Shown: positions 1 through 7,605 of the stretch, in pieces
Position numbering within the stretch: the first letter of the stretch is position 1
Layout of the letters: the number at the start of each line of letters is the position of its first letter
Assembly (NCBI RefSeq): GCF_001048695.1
Contig: NZ_CVRB01000007.1
Span: 1 to 64,000 of the forward strand
Length of the DNA stretch: 64,000 bases
From: Neobacillus massiliamazoniensis
GTDB lineage: Bacteria; Bacillota; Bacilli; Bacillales; Cytobacillaceae
Reading direction: 5' to 3'
Notes under the pieces: generated by a model
The model's database searches: none
What the model was told of the DNA's origin: nothing
What the model saw: only the letters and a program-made list of their open reading frames with translations
Program-made: the position numbers and the translations under genes

Positions 1-30
1 TCCTGAGCCAGGATCAAACTCTCCAAGAAA
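1..30 (-). rRNA. 16S rRNA, 5' end only (partial)
   Basis: The reverse complement reads GGAGAGTTTGATCCTGGCTC, the universal 5' end of bacterial 16S rRNA (27F primer site). Only about 30 nucleotides are inside the window, and the gene continues beyond position 1. The stretch 31-138 is the pre-16S leader that usually follows a GATCTTTGAAAAC-type box in Bacillus. The tRNA genes upstream probably share its transcript. Confidence 0.95.
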
Positions 31-138
31 GTTGATTTAGCTCGAAATTTACGTTGGCTTCACATCATTAAATGAAGTGAATAATTATTGTTTGTTGACG
101 TTCTTGTTTGTTTAGTTTTCAAAGATCAATTTCTCTTT

Positions 139-212
139 TGGAGCGGGTGATGGGAATCGAACCCACAACAACAGCTTGGAAGGCTGTGGTTTTACCACTA
201 AACTACACCCGC
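139..212 (-). tRNA. tRNA-Gly(TCC)
   Basis: Full cloverleaf on the minus strand: acceptor GCGGGTG/CACCCGC, T-loop GGTTCGATTCC, anticodon loop CTTCCAA giving anticodon TCC, and encoded CCA at 139-141. It is the last tRNA before the 16S gene. Confidence 0.95.
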
Positions 213-227
213 ATATATAATTTTGAA

Positions 228-304
228 TGGTCGGGAAGACAGGATTCGAACCTGCGACCCCTTGGTCCCAAACCAAGTGCTCTACCAAGCTGAGCTACTT
301 CCCG
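228..304 (-). tRNA. tRNA-Pro(TGG)
   Basis: Cloverleaf with acceptor CGGGAAG/CTTCCCG, anticodon loop TTTGGGA (anticodon TGG), T-arm AGGTTCGAATCCT and encoded CCA. Confidence 0.95.
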
Positions 305-362
305 TTTATACGTATAGATTTGGAGCCTTGTAGAGAAATTTCTTTTCTCTAACTTTTAGAAA

Positions 363-439
<77 letters not shown>

Positions 440-500
440 ATTTTTTAAAAGCGACTTTATTATCTTAATATAACTTTTCGAATCTGTCAAGAACTTTTTT

Positions 501-586
<86 letters not shown>

Positions 587-648
587 ATCTTCATTAGCGA
601 CAAAGATAATCATAACAGATTATTCATTAAGTTTCAAGAGGAAATTGT

Positions 649-733
649 TGGTGCGGGTGAAGGGAGTCGAACCCCCACGCCTTGCGGCGCCAGATCCTAA
701 GTCTGGTGCGTCTGCCAATTCCGCCACACCCGC
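649..733 (-). tRNA. tRNA-Leu(TAG)
   Basis: Class II tRNA with a long variable arm. Acceptor GCGGGTG/CACCCGC, anticodon loop CTTAGGA (anticodon TAG), encoded CCA. Confidence 0.95.
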
Positions 734-745
734 ATAAAAAGTAAA

Positions 746-820
746 TGGCTGGGCTAGCTGGATTTGAACCAACGAATGACGGAGTCAAAGTCCGTTGCCT
801 TACCGCTTGGCTATAGCCCA
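746..820 (-). tRNA. tRNA-Gln(TTG)
   Basis: Acceptor TGGGCTA/TAGCCCA, anticodon loop CTTTGAC (anticodon TTG), T-arm GGTTCAAATCC, encoded CCA. Confidence 0.95.
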
Positions 821-836
821 ATAATATTTAAATAAG

Positions 837-913
837 TGGCGGTCTGGACGGGACTCGAACCCGCGACCTCCTGCGTGACAGGCAGGCATTCTAACCAACT
901 GAACTACCAGACC
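837..913 (-). tRNA. tRNA-Asp(GTC)
   Basis: Acceptor GGTCTGG/CCAGACC, anticodon loop CTGTCAC (anticodon GTC), T-arm CGGGTTCGAGTCCCG, encoded CCA. Confidence 0.95.
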
Positions 914-969
914 AAAATTATTTTAGAAAAGAAACGGGAAATGACTTTTCGCTCATCCCCCATTCCTGA

Positions 970-1041
970 TGACCCCTACGGGATTCGAACCCGTGTTACC
1001 GCCGTGAAAGGGCGGTGTCTTAACCGCTTGACCAAGGGGCC
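970..1041 (-). tRNA. tRNA-Glu(TTC), CCA not encoded
   Basis: Acceptor GGCCCCT/AGGGGTC, anticodon loop CTTTCAC (anticodon TTC), T-arm CGGGTTCGAATCCCG. After the discriminator base the DNA reads TCA, so CCA must be added by the CCA-adding enzyme. It is the only gene of the ten without encoded CCA. Confidence 0.94.
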
Positions 1042-1050
1042 AAATTTATA

Positions 1051-1141
1051 TGGCGGAGAAGGAGGGATTTGAACCCTCGCGCCGCTTACGCGACCTACAC
1101 CCTTAGCAGGGGCGCCTCTTCAGCCTCTTGAGTACTTCCCC
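1051..1141 (-). tRNA. tRNA-Ser(GCT)
   Basis: Class II tRNA with a long variable arm. Acceptor GGGGAAG pairs with CTTCTCC through one G-T wobble. Anticodon loop CTGCTAA gives anticodon GCT. CCA is encoded. Confidence 0.94.
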
Positions 1142-1144
1142 ATA

Positions 1145-1219
1145 TGGCTCCGCAGGTAGGACTCGAACCTACGACCGATCGGTTAACAGCCGATAGCTCT
1201 ACCACTGAGCTACTGCGGA
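1145..1219 (-). tRNA. tRNA-Asn(GTT)
   Basis: Acceptor TCCGCAG/CTGCGGA, anticodon loop CTGTTAA (anticodon GTT), T-arm AGGTTCGAGTCCT, encoded CCA. First gene of the tRNA operon, 52 bp after the -10 box of the promoter. Confidence 0.95.
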
Positions 1220-1270
1220 ATAACTTCAAAACTTCCATCGAATAAGGTGCTTTCCTTATCGACTCTTTCC

Positions 1271-1299
1271 ATTATAATGACGATGTATTATAAAGTCAA
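1271..1299 (-). promoter_or_regulatory. Sigma-A promoter of the tRNA-rrn operon
   Basis: On the minus strand TTGACT (1299-1294) is followed after exactly 17 bp by TATAAT (1276-1271). It is nearly the consensus and lies just upstream of tRNA-Asn, as expected for stable-RNA promoters. Confidence 0.85.
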
Positions 1300-1336
1300 T
1301 ATCGTTTTGCGATAAAATTTTTTCCAAAGTTAAGCC

Positions 1337-1810
1337 TCAAGACAAACTGATTTCATTGATTTTTTTCAATTTCCCTTTGCATCTTCCACATACATATTTG
1401 CTAGTATTAATACTTTTTTTTCGCTTGTACTGAAGATGGCATTTAGTGCATTGATATAAGAGGATTTTTTTTGAAGACCGTTTTGGAGGCATATCGGTAA
1501 GGCGGTTACAAAATCTCGGTGCACCTGTCTTTTTTAGTAACCATTTGAACTCAAGATCACGATGCTGATATCCTTTCCCTTCAAGATGCAAATGATAATG
1601 ACAAAGTTCGTGTTTTATTATTCCGATTAGTTCATTTTCCCCTAATTGCTCCAAGTACTTTTTATTAATTTCTATATTGTGGGTACCTAATAAATATCGC
1701 CCGCCAGTAGTTCTTAGCTTTGGATTGAAAGAGGCTTTATGTTTAAATGGTTTTCCAAATGAATCAAGTGATATTTTTTCCACCATTTTTTGAAGTTCGT
1801 GGTTCTCCAT
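1337..1810 (-). CDS. sprT: SprT-family zinc metalloprotease-like protein (YdcK)
   Basis: A 157-residue SprT-like protein. The zinc-binding motif HELCHYH is visible near the middle, as in the SprT/Spartan metalloprotease fold, and two CxxC pairs near the C-terminus (CTKC and CGRC) form a zinc ribbon. The start is taken at ATG 1810 (MENHELQ), because a GAGGGGAG ribosome site sits just upstream; the open frame reaches 11 codons further but has no better site. In B. subtilis ydcK also lies between tex and a tRNA cluster, so position supports the call. The physiological substrate in Bacillus is not established. Identity by motif and synteny is firm; proteolytic activity is inferred from the family. 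Confidence 0.88.
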   Translation of the reverse strand: MENHELQKMVEKISLDSFGKPFKHKASFNPKLRTTGGRYLLGTHNIEINKKYLEQLGENELIGIIKHELCHYHLHLEGKGYQHRDLEFKWLLKKTGAPRFCNRLTDMPPKRSSKKILLYQCTKCHLQYKRKKSINTSKYVCGRCKGKLKKINEISLS

Positions 1811-1901
1811 GCTTCTCCCCTCTCTTTCAGGCGAACGTGACAACCTATTATAGCATATATTAATTGTACCTTTAACGATGAACTTTTCGGGAGGTTTGAT
1901 T

Positions 1902-2015
1902 ATGCCGAGTTGGTTACAAAACCAAATGAAAAGAGCTTTCCACGAGAAAAACCTCTACCAAATAAAACTTTTAAACCAGTGCTGGTTTTTTTACCGAAAA
2001 AAGCATTACTCCTAA
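1902..2015 (+). CDS. cmpA: Cortex morphogenetic protein CmpA, 37 aa
   Basis: A short gene that a usual length cut-off would miss. The product begins MPSWLQNQMKRAF and ends with WFFYRKKHYS, 37 residues, closely matching the B. subtilis small protein CmpA in length and pattern. A strong GGGAGG ribosome site precedes the ATG at normal spacing, and a clean terminator follows about 90 bp after the stop. In B. subtilis CmpA is a sporulation protein of the mother cell that acts with the ClpXP protease on SpoIVA quality control and cortex formation. Its place between the tex and sprT/ydcK genes is the same as in B. subtilis. The match is made from memory of the family and is strong because of context. 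Confidence 0.9.
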   Translation: MPSWLQNQMKRAFHEKNLYQIKLLNQCWFFYRKKHYS

Positions 2016-2100
2016 GCTAACGCGTTTTATTTTGGGTAAGTAAAGCTAGATTTTTTCTAAAGTTGATTTCCAATTAGCTACAAAATATTCAATATTGAAC

Positions 2101-2136
2101 AAAAACAGCACCGGATTTAACAGGTGCTGTTTTTTA
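2101..2136 (+). terminator. Rho-independent terminator after cmpA
   Basis: AACAGCACC and GGTGCTGTT form a 9-bp stem with a short loop, followed by a run of T on the plus strand. A-tract on the other side could make it work in both directions. Confidence 0.85.
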
Positions 2137-2222
2137 CAAATGAGAACAACTACTTCGAGAGATTTTCAATGATTGGTTTTACTGAAGAGACGCTTTGCGG
2201 GTATTGAGATGACTTTCTTACG

Positions 2223-2585
2223 TATCAACGACCAAAAACAGTTGGAGCCCGAGAAAAAGGGCGTTGATAAAGTGTATCAACGACCGAAACTGGTTGGAAC
2301 GAGAGAAAAAGGGCGTTGATAAAGCACATCAACGACCGAAATCAGTTGGAACGCGTGAAAAAGGGCGTTGATAAAGAGCATCAACGACCGAAATCAGTTG
2401 GAACGCGTGAAAAAGGGCGTTGATAAGGCGCATCAACGACCGAAGCAGGTTGGAACGCGTAAAAAAGAGCTTTGATAAAGCGTATCAACAACCAAAAACA
2501 GTTGGAACGAGAGAAAAAAGCCTTGATAAAGCACATCAACGACCAAAAACAGTAAGAACACAAGAAAAAGTGCTTTGAGACGGTC
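2223..2585. repeat. Tandem array, 52-bp units with a hairpin (array A)
   Basis: Seven consecutive units with the core CGTTGAT-7 nt-ATCAACG recur at 2223, 2275, 2327, 2379, 2431, 2483 and 2534, that is a 52-bp step with one 51-bp step. Between hairpins lies ACCGAAATCAGTTGGAACGC and a short A-rich run. Arms are better kept than loops. The array lies between cmpA (plus) and tex (minus), at converging 3' ends. It is the same family as the array at 27705-28306, in opposite orientation. Confidence 0.95.
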
Positions 2586-2760
2586 ATGTAAACTCTCTTT
2601 TGTGCCCTGCTTCATGAAAAATGCATCCGTTCAGTCAAGTAAACTTTTTTACATGACCGGTTTCGGAAAAAACACATGCGTTCAGGCACGTAAACTCTTT
2701 TACATAACCGGTTTCGAAAAAAACTCATAAATTCATTCATGTAAATTCCTTGTCGACAAA
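2586..2760. repeat. Tandem array, 51-bp units, different sequence (array B)
   Basis: GTAAACTCTTTTACATGACC recurs, with variation, at 2588, 2639, 2690 and 2741, a step of exactly 51 bp. Each unit has a short inverted repeat around GTAAA and TTTAC. It directly follows array A but has a different sequence. No coding potential was seen here or on to 2880. Confidence 0.88.
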
Positions 2761-2867
2761 ACTTTGGGATCTCTTTTTTTAGCCAACAGGCTTATTTCAT
2801 AAACAATTTTATTAAAAAATTCATCTTTGAATAAAAAATCAACAATGAAACTCAACATAACTAACAG

Positions 2868-2908
2868 AAAAAAGGAAAACAGCCATTGACGAAGTTCATC
2901 AATGACCA
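2868..2908 (-). terminator. Likely terminator of tex
   Basis: On the minus strand CATTGATGAACTTCGTCAATG forms a hairpin followed by a T-rich stretch (TGTTTTCCTTTTTT), 40 bp after the tex stop. The stem resembles a single stray unit of array A, so a repeat unit may serve here as terminator. Confidence 0.6.
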
Positions 2909-2949
2909 TTTTCCGAAAAACACTATTCTTAACCAGCAGTGTCGAATTC

Positions 2950-5121
2950 TTATTGAGATGGCGGCAGCATTGTCAGTGCTACTCTGCCCTTTTTCATATC
3001 GACGGAGTCAACCCAGACGGTAACCACATCTCCGACAGATACAATATCTAAGGGATGCTTTACGAAGCGGTTGCTGAGCTTTGAAATATGAACAAGCCCA
3101 TCTTGCTTTACGCCAATATCAACAAATGCTCCGAAGTCGACCACGTTTCGAACGGTTCCTTGTAGCTCCATTCCGGCTTTTAAGTCTTCTAGTTTTAAGA
3201 CATCCTTTTTTAGGAGTGGACGAGGAAGATCATCGCGTGGGTCTCTTTCAGGCCTTACCAACGCGTCAATAATATCCTTTAAGGTTAATTCACCAATAGA
3301 AAGTTCCTCTGCAACAACCTTTAGATCAAGGCTGTTTAAAGCATTCCGCAATTCATCGGTCCCCAAATCTTTTGCTGTAAAACCTAGATTTGATAATAAG
3401 TTTTTCACTTCATCATAGTTTTCAGGATGGATTCCTGTACGGTCAAGCGGCTGTTTACCGTCTAATACCCGTAAAAATCCAATGGCTTGCTCATAAGTTT
3501 TAGCACCGAGCCGAGGTACTTTCTTTAATTGTGTTCGGCTCGTAAACTTCCCTTCTTCTTCACGCATTTTCACAATATTGTTGGCAGCTGTTTTTGTTAA
3601 GCCAGCTACGTATTGCAGCAGTGAAGATGAAGCTGTATTGACATTGACGCCTACTTGGTTAACGGCTGTTTCGACAACGAAATGGAGCGATTCAGATAAG
3701 CGCTTTTGGGATACATCGTGCTGGTATTGGCCGACACCTACTGATTTCGGATCGATTTTAACTAATTCCGCAAGCGGGTCCTGCAGACGCCTTGCAATTG
3801 AAACAGCACTTCTCTCTTCGACATGGAAATTCGGAAACTCTTCTCTGGCTAAATCAGAAGCGGAGTAAACACTCGCGCCAGCCTCATTGACGATGAGATA
3901 GAAAATTTCATCCATTTCTTTTAAAATATCAGCCACAAATTGCTCTGTTTCACGCGAGGCCGTTCCATTTCCGATCGCCACCATCTCTACCTTATACTTT
4001 TGGAGAATGGCGATGACCTTTTCTCTTGCTTCCTTTGCTTTCGAAACAGGCGGGTGCGGATAAATCACACCGATTTCTAACACTTTACCTGTTTCATCAA
4101 CGACCGCAAGCTTACACCCGGTACGATATGCCGGATCAACCCCAAGCACTACCTTTCCTTTCAAAGGCGGCTGCAGCAGCAAATTCCGAAGGTTTTCTGA
4201 AAAGATATGGATGGCTTGCTCTTCAGCTTTTTCGGTTAGTTCGCTGCGAATTTCTCTTTCTATTGATGGCTGAATCAGTCTTTTGTAACTATCCTCGATT
4301 GCTTCCACGACAATCGGAGCTGTTGGTGAGTACTGGTTCCGAATCCACTTCTTTGAAAGGTAGCCATTCATCGCGTCCACATTTACCTTTACCGATGCAC
4401 GTAAAATTTCTTCTTTTTCGCCGCGATTTAGCGCTAGGATTCGATGTGGGACAATTTTATTTACAGGTTCTTCGTATTCATAGTACATCTCATAAACCTT
4501 TTTCTCGTCTTTCTCTTCTTCCTTCACGGCCGATGCGACCGTTCCAGTCTTCATCGTTTCCTTGCGAATCCATTTGCGGGCTTCAGCATCATCCGAAACC
4601 ATCTCTGCAATGATATCCTTCGCCCCTGCTACTGCCTCTTCAATGGAAAGAACCTCTTTTTCTTCCGATAAAAATTCTTGCGCTTTGCCCTCGACACTTT
4701 CTTTCGGGAAAGTCAGTAGCCATTCGGCAAATGGCTCTAAGCCTTTTTCCTTTGCTACTGTCGCTTTTGTCCGTCTCTTTTGTTTATATGGACGATATAA
4801 ATCTTCCACCTCTTGGAGTTTTTCAGCGTTTGTTATTTTCCGACTTAGTTCATCCGTTAGTTTTCCTTGTTCAGCAATTATTCTTATTACTTCTTCTTTT
4901 CTTTGCTCTAGGTTCTGAATATATTGCCAGCGTTCGAGAACATTGCGAATTTGCACTTCATCAAGCGCACCGGTCATTTCTTTTCGGTAGCGGGCAATGA
5001 ATGGGACTGTATTGCCTTCCTTAATTAAGGAGATGACACTTTTTACTTGTTTAAACGTAATGGATTGCTCGGCAGCAATTTTTCCAAAAAGCTGTTCCTC
5101 TTTCAATAATGTATCATTCAC
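2950..5121 (-). CDS. tex: Tex-family S1 RNA-binding protein (YdcI)
   Basis: A 723-residue Tex protein, a conserved cytoplasmic RNA-binding factor linked to transcription and RNA metabolism. Order seen: N-terminal helical Tex region (motif FIARYRKEMTGALDE near residue 45), an RNase H-like YqgF fold beginning at GVDPAYRTGCKLAVVD near 330, helix-hairpin-helix repeats around 500-560 (NTASSSLLQYVAGL, VPRLGAKTYEQA) and a C-terminal S1 domain (GTVRNVVDFGAFVDIGV). The start is set at GTG 5121 because GGAGGT lies nine bases upstream; an upstream TTG would leave no spacing. In B. subtilis the rsb stressosome genes stand between ndoA and this gene; here they are absent. Confidence 0.95.
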   Translation of the reverse strand: MNDTLLKEEQLFGKIAAEQSITFKQVKSVISLIKEGNTVPFIARYRKEMTGALDEVQIRNVLERWQYIQNLEQRKEEVIRIIAEQGKLTDELSRKITNAEKLQEVEDLYRPYKQKRRTKATVAKEKGLEPFAEWLLTFPKESVEGKAQEFLSEEKEVLSIEEAVAGAKDIIAEMVSDDAEARKWIRKETMKTGTVASAVKEEEKDEKKVYEMYYEYEEPVNKIVPHRILALNRGEKEEILRASVKVNVDAMNGYLSKKWIRNQYSPTAPIVVEAIEDSYKRLIQPSIEREIRSELTEKAEEQAIHIFSENLRNLLLQPPLKGKVVLGVDPAYRTGCKLAVVDETGKVLEIGVIYPHPPVSKAKEAREKVIAILQKYKVEMVAIGNGTASRETEQFVADILKEMDEIFYLIVNEAGASVYSASDLAREEFPNFHVEERSAVSIARRLQDPLAELVKIDPKSVGVGQYQHDVSQKRLSESLHFVVETAVNQVGVNVNTASSSLLQYVAGLTKTAANNIVKMREEEGKFTSRTQLKKVPRLGAKTYEQAIGFLRVLDGKQPLDRTGIHPENYDEVKNLLSNLGFTAKDLGTDELRNALNSLDLKVVAEELSIGELTLKDIIDALVRPERDPRDDLPRPLLKKDVLKLEDLKAGMELQGTVRNVVDFGAFVDIGVKQDGLVHISKLSNRFVKHPLDIVSVGDVVTVWVDSVDMKKGRVALTMLPPSQ

Positions 5122-5185
5122 GAAAAACAAACCTCCAAATCCTTTATTCTATTATGGTTATTTTACAGCATGAACTTATTTTCGT

Positions 5186-5212
5186 AAAAAAAAGCAAGCC
5201 GGTAGCTTGCTT
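5186..5212 (-). terminator. Terminator (second of two behind ndoA)
   Basis: On the minus strand GCAAGC-TACCG-GCTTGC is followed by eight T. It stands 110 bp beyond the first terminator of ndoA. The stretch between them has no open frame. Confidence 0.8.
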
Positions 5213-5322
5213 GAGCAAAAATATGAGGTCAGGTTTATGTATAAATTAGATAACGGGCGAGCCCTTTGGTGGTTCGTGAGGCGCAGATATCCATAATGAG
5301 GAAACATCTAGCTTATTTGTTT

Positions 5323-5355
5323 AAAAAAACGCTCTTTTATTGAAAAAAGAGCGTG
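5323..5355 (-). terminator. Terminator of ndoAI-ndoA
   Basis: Minus strand hairpin ACGCTCTTTT/AAAAGAGCGT followed by seven T, directly behind the ndoA stop codon. Confidence 0.85.
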
Positions 5356-5362
5356 TTGAAGG

Positions 5363-5713
5363 TTAGAATTCGATGAGTCCTAAGCTTACTTGCAAGGCTT
5401 CATCCACTTTTTCCATCATTTCGTCATCGAGATGGGTAATTTTATCGGTTAATCGCTGTTTATCTATTGTACGAATTTGTTCTAAAAGAATAACGGAGTC
5501 TCGTTCAAAACCATAGCGCTTCGCATCAATCTCGACGTGAGTAGGAAGCTTCGCTTTTTGAATTTGAGCTGTAATCGCTGCAACAATAACGGTAGGACTA
5601 AACCGATTTCCGATGTCGTTTTGGATGACTAGTACAGGACGGACACCGCCTTGTTCAGAACCAACAACTGGGGATAGGTCCGCGAAATAAACGTCACCAC
5701 GCTTGACAATCAA
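5363..5713 (-). CDS. ndoA: Endoribonuclease toxin EndoA (MazF family)
   Basis: The 116-residue product is the same length as B. subtilis EndoA, an mRNA interferase that cuts RNA at UACAU-type sites. Family motifs are present: RGDVYFADLSPVVGSEQGG at the N-terminus and RPVLVIQND next to it, which hold the catalytic Arg and the RNA-binding pocket. Translation most likely starts at TTG 5713, since a GGGGGA site overlaps the stop of the antitoxin gene and lies seven bases before it; the open frame extends seven codons further up. The four-base gap to ndoAI means coupled translation. The pair follows alr, as in B. subtilis. Toxicity is neutralised by NdoAI binding. Confidence 0.95.
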   Translation of the reverse strand: MIVKRGDVYFADLSPVVGSEQGGVRPVLVIQNDIGNRFSPTVIVAAITAQIQKAKLPTHVEIDAKRYGFERDSVILLEQIRTIDKQRLTDKITHLDDEMMEKVDEALQVSLGLIEF

Positions 5714-5717
5714 AGGT

Positions 5718-5999
5718 TTATCCCCCGCTAACAAGACGTTCTACAGTATGTTCTGCCTCATATTCTGCTAAAAATGCTTCTGATGCGATCCCTAAATTGA
5801 TCTTAGCCATTTCCATATATCCACGTCTCATGGATTCGCGAATTTGTCTCTTTTTCCGTTCGCGCAAGTACATTTTCGTTGCTTGATAAATAAATTCACT
5901 GCGATTCACATTCTCTTGTTTAACAAAACCATCTAATTCACTCAAAAGATGTTGCGGTAATTTTACCAAGATTTCCGTAGTTGCGCCAGATTCAGACAC
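5718..5999 (-). CDS. ndoAI: Antitoxin EndoAI (ribbon-helix-helix)
   Basis: A 93-residue antitoxin partner of EndoA. The N-terminus (about residues 5-45) fits a ribbon-helix-helix DNA-binding domain, and the C-terminal part has the conserved RRGYMEMAKINL segment and the ending ERLVSGG that contacts the toxin in this family. GTG 5999 is chosen as start: GGAGGT lies eight bases upstream and the product then starts MSESG like the B. subtilis protein. An ATG two codons further up would sit only two bases from the ribosome site. It probably also represses its own operon, as many RHH antitoxins do, but no operator was identified. Confidence 0.93.
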   Translation of the reverse strand: MSESGATTEILVKLPQHLLSELDGFVKQENVNRSEFIYQATKMYLRERKKRQIRESMRRGYMEMAKINLGIASEAFLAEYEAEHTVERLVSGG

Positions 6000-6181
6000 A
6001 AACATACACCTCCACCATCACTACACACCCGATTTTATCTGTACCATTTTTAATAATAACATTATTTGTAGATAATGCATAGACTAATTCTAATTCTTCT
6101 GTATTATAGACCAATGAATGCTCCTTTTATGCACAAAACATCCGCAATATTATTAATATGTTTAAGCAGAACGATTTAAGA

Positions 6182-7348
6182 CTATTGATTTTGAAGTAAA
6201 TAGTTCTTTAAATCGACAATTTTCCCACCTTTTTTGTAAAGGCGTGGAACACGGCTTGCGATGATACAAGGAATTTCGTAATTGATGGTCTCGAGTTTTT
6301 CAGCAACATCATTGATCGAGATCGATTGTTCTTTCTGGCGCCCAATCAACGTAACCTTGGTTCCTACCGGTACATAATCAGGAAGCAGAATCATACATTG
6401 ATCCATACAAATTCTGCCAACAATCGGTGTTCTAAACCCTTCGACTAGTACTTCCTGGCCCTGAAGCTTACGGATCCAACCATCAGCATACCCGATTGGA
6501 ATCGTTCCAATCCACACTTCTTTGTCTGCTTCATAGGTAGCGCCGTAGCTAACTTTATCCCCTTTTTGCATCTTTTTCACATGGACAAGCTTTGAGTGTA
6601 ACGAAAAAGCCTCCTGCAACGGGAACGGTATTTCTTCTTCCATTTCACGAGATGGCGTTAAACCATACATTGCAATCCCAATCCTAACCGCATTAAAGTA
6701 AGTCTGCGGAAACCTTAGTATAGCAGCACTGTTGCTGCAATGGATGTACCGTGGGCGTTTTTTCAATGCGCTAAGCATATCCTGAAAGTTCTCGAATTGT
6801 TTTTGAAAATAAGTGAGGTCGAGTTCATCTGCTGTCGCAAAATGAGTAAAGACCCCTTCAAAAGAAAAGCGATTGTCTTCTTGAAGCATTTGCTCAACCG
6901 TTGCTAACTCTTCTTTGCTCCGAACGCCGATTCTTCCCATTCCACTATCAATCTTAAGATGAACTTTAATCTGCATGCTGGGATCTAAAAATTGTTTCGC
7001 CTTTATCAGCCATTCCTTTTGAAAAATCGTCACAGTAACATGATTACGAAATGCTATCTGAGCGTCTTCTGGTCTAACAGCACCTAAAACGAGAATTGGT
7101 GCGGTGATCCCTTTTTTCCTTAAGGCAATTGCTTCATCCATGAAAGCGACAGCCAAATAAGTAGCTCCTGCTGCAAGTGCAGTTTTGGCTACCTCCACAT
7201 CACCATGACCATACGCATTTGCTTTTACAACTGCAATCATTTCTACAGTATCTGGCAATAGTTTTTTTGTAGAGATAACATTTTCGGTAATACAGTCTAA
7301 ATCTACTTCTGCCCATGTATCCCGATAGAAAAAGCCCTGCTCTTCCAT
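6182..7348 (-). CDS. alr: Alanine racemase
   Basis: A 388-residue PLP-dependent racemase that converts L-alanine to D-alanine for peptidoglycan. The PLP lysine is in AVVKANAYGHG (Lys42), and the catalytic tyrosine of the C-terminal domain lies in SYGATY around residue 270. GRICMDQCM is the conserved C-terminal motif. Length is standard. It heads the toxin-antitoxin pair and belongs with ddl and murF further upstream in the D-Ala branch of wall synthesis. Position next to acpS, ydcC and ndoAI matches the B. subtilis dal locus. Confidence 0.97.
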   Translation of the reverse strand: MEEQGFFYRDTWAEVDLDCITENVISTKKLLPDTVEMIAVVKANAYGHGDVEVAKTALAAGATYLAVAFMDEAIALRKKGITAPILVLGAVRPEDAQIAFRNHVTVTIFQKEWLIKAKQFLDPSMQIKVHLKIDSGMGRIGVRSKEELATVEQMLQEDNRFSFEGVFTHFATADELDLTYFQKQFENFQDMLSALKKRPRYIHCSNSAAILRFPQTYFNAVRIGIAMYGLTPSREMEEEIPFPLQEAFSLHSKLVHVKKMQKGDKVSYGATYEADKEVWIGTIPIGYADGWIRKLQGQEVLVEGFRTPIVGRICMDQCMILLPDYVPVGTKVTLIGRQKEQSISINDVAEKLETINYEIPCIIASRVPRLYKKGGKIVDLKNYLLQNQ

Positions 7349-7413
7349 TTATTCCACTTCCTAATTACTTTAGTTAACATATTGTTTCATTTTATCATAA
7401 AAATATGGAATCA

Positions 7414-7445
7414 GAAAAAAACAGACCCTATTAAAAGGCCTGTAG
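7414..7445 (-). terminator. Weak hairpin plus T-run before alr
   Basis: Minus strand ACAGGCC-TTTTAATA-GGGTCTGT followed by seven T, an imperfect stem upstream of alr. It probably ends transcription from ydcC, so alr would have its own promoter between here and 7348. Confidence 0.5.
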
Positions 7446-7560
7446 GCAGGAGAAAATTTATCCAGTATTAACGGACAGTAACCCTACCTCAAGAATGAGA
7501 AAGAAACGAAGAAGATAGGTGAGGGATAACTGCCCGTAAATGTCCGATTGGTTCAACTAA

Positions 7561-7595
7561 CCATCAGTGGGGGATGAAGAACCCCCCACTGATGG
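7561..7595 (-). terminator. Strong hairpin behind ydcC
   Basis: CCATCAGTGGGGG and CCCCCCACTGATGG form a stem of about 14 bp with a short loop, 11 bp behind the ydcC stop codon. There is no clear T-run, so it may protect the 3' end or work together with the hairpin at 7414. Confidence 0.6.
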
Positions 7596-7605
7596 AAGTT
7601 TCACT

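Noticed and set aside
108..293. Short open frames across the tRNA genes
   Set aside because: They overlap structured tRNA genes and are chance frames.
4026..4613. 195-codon open frame antisense to tex
   Set aside because: Lies fully inside a firmly identified gene, has no ribosome site and no recognisable product.
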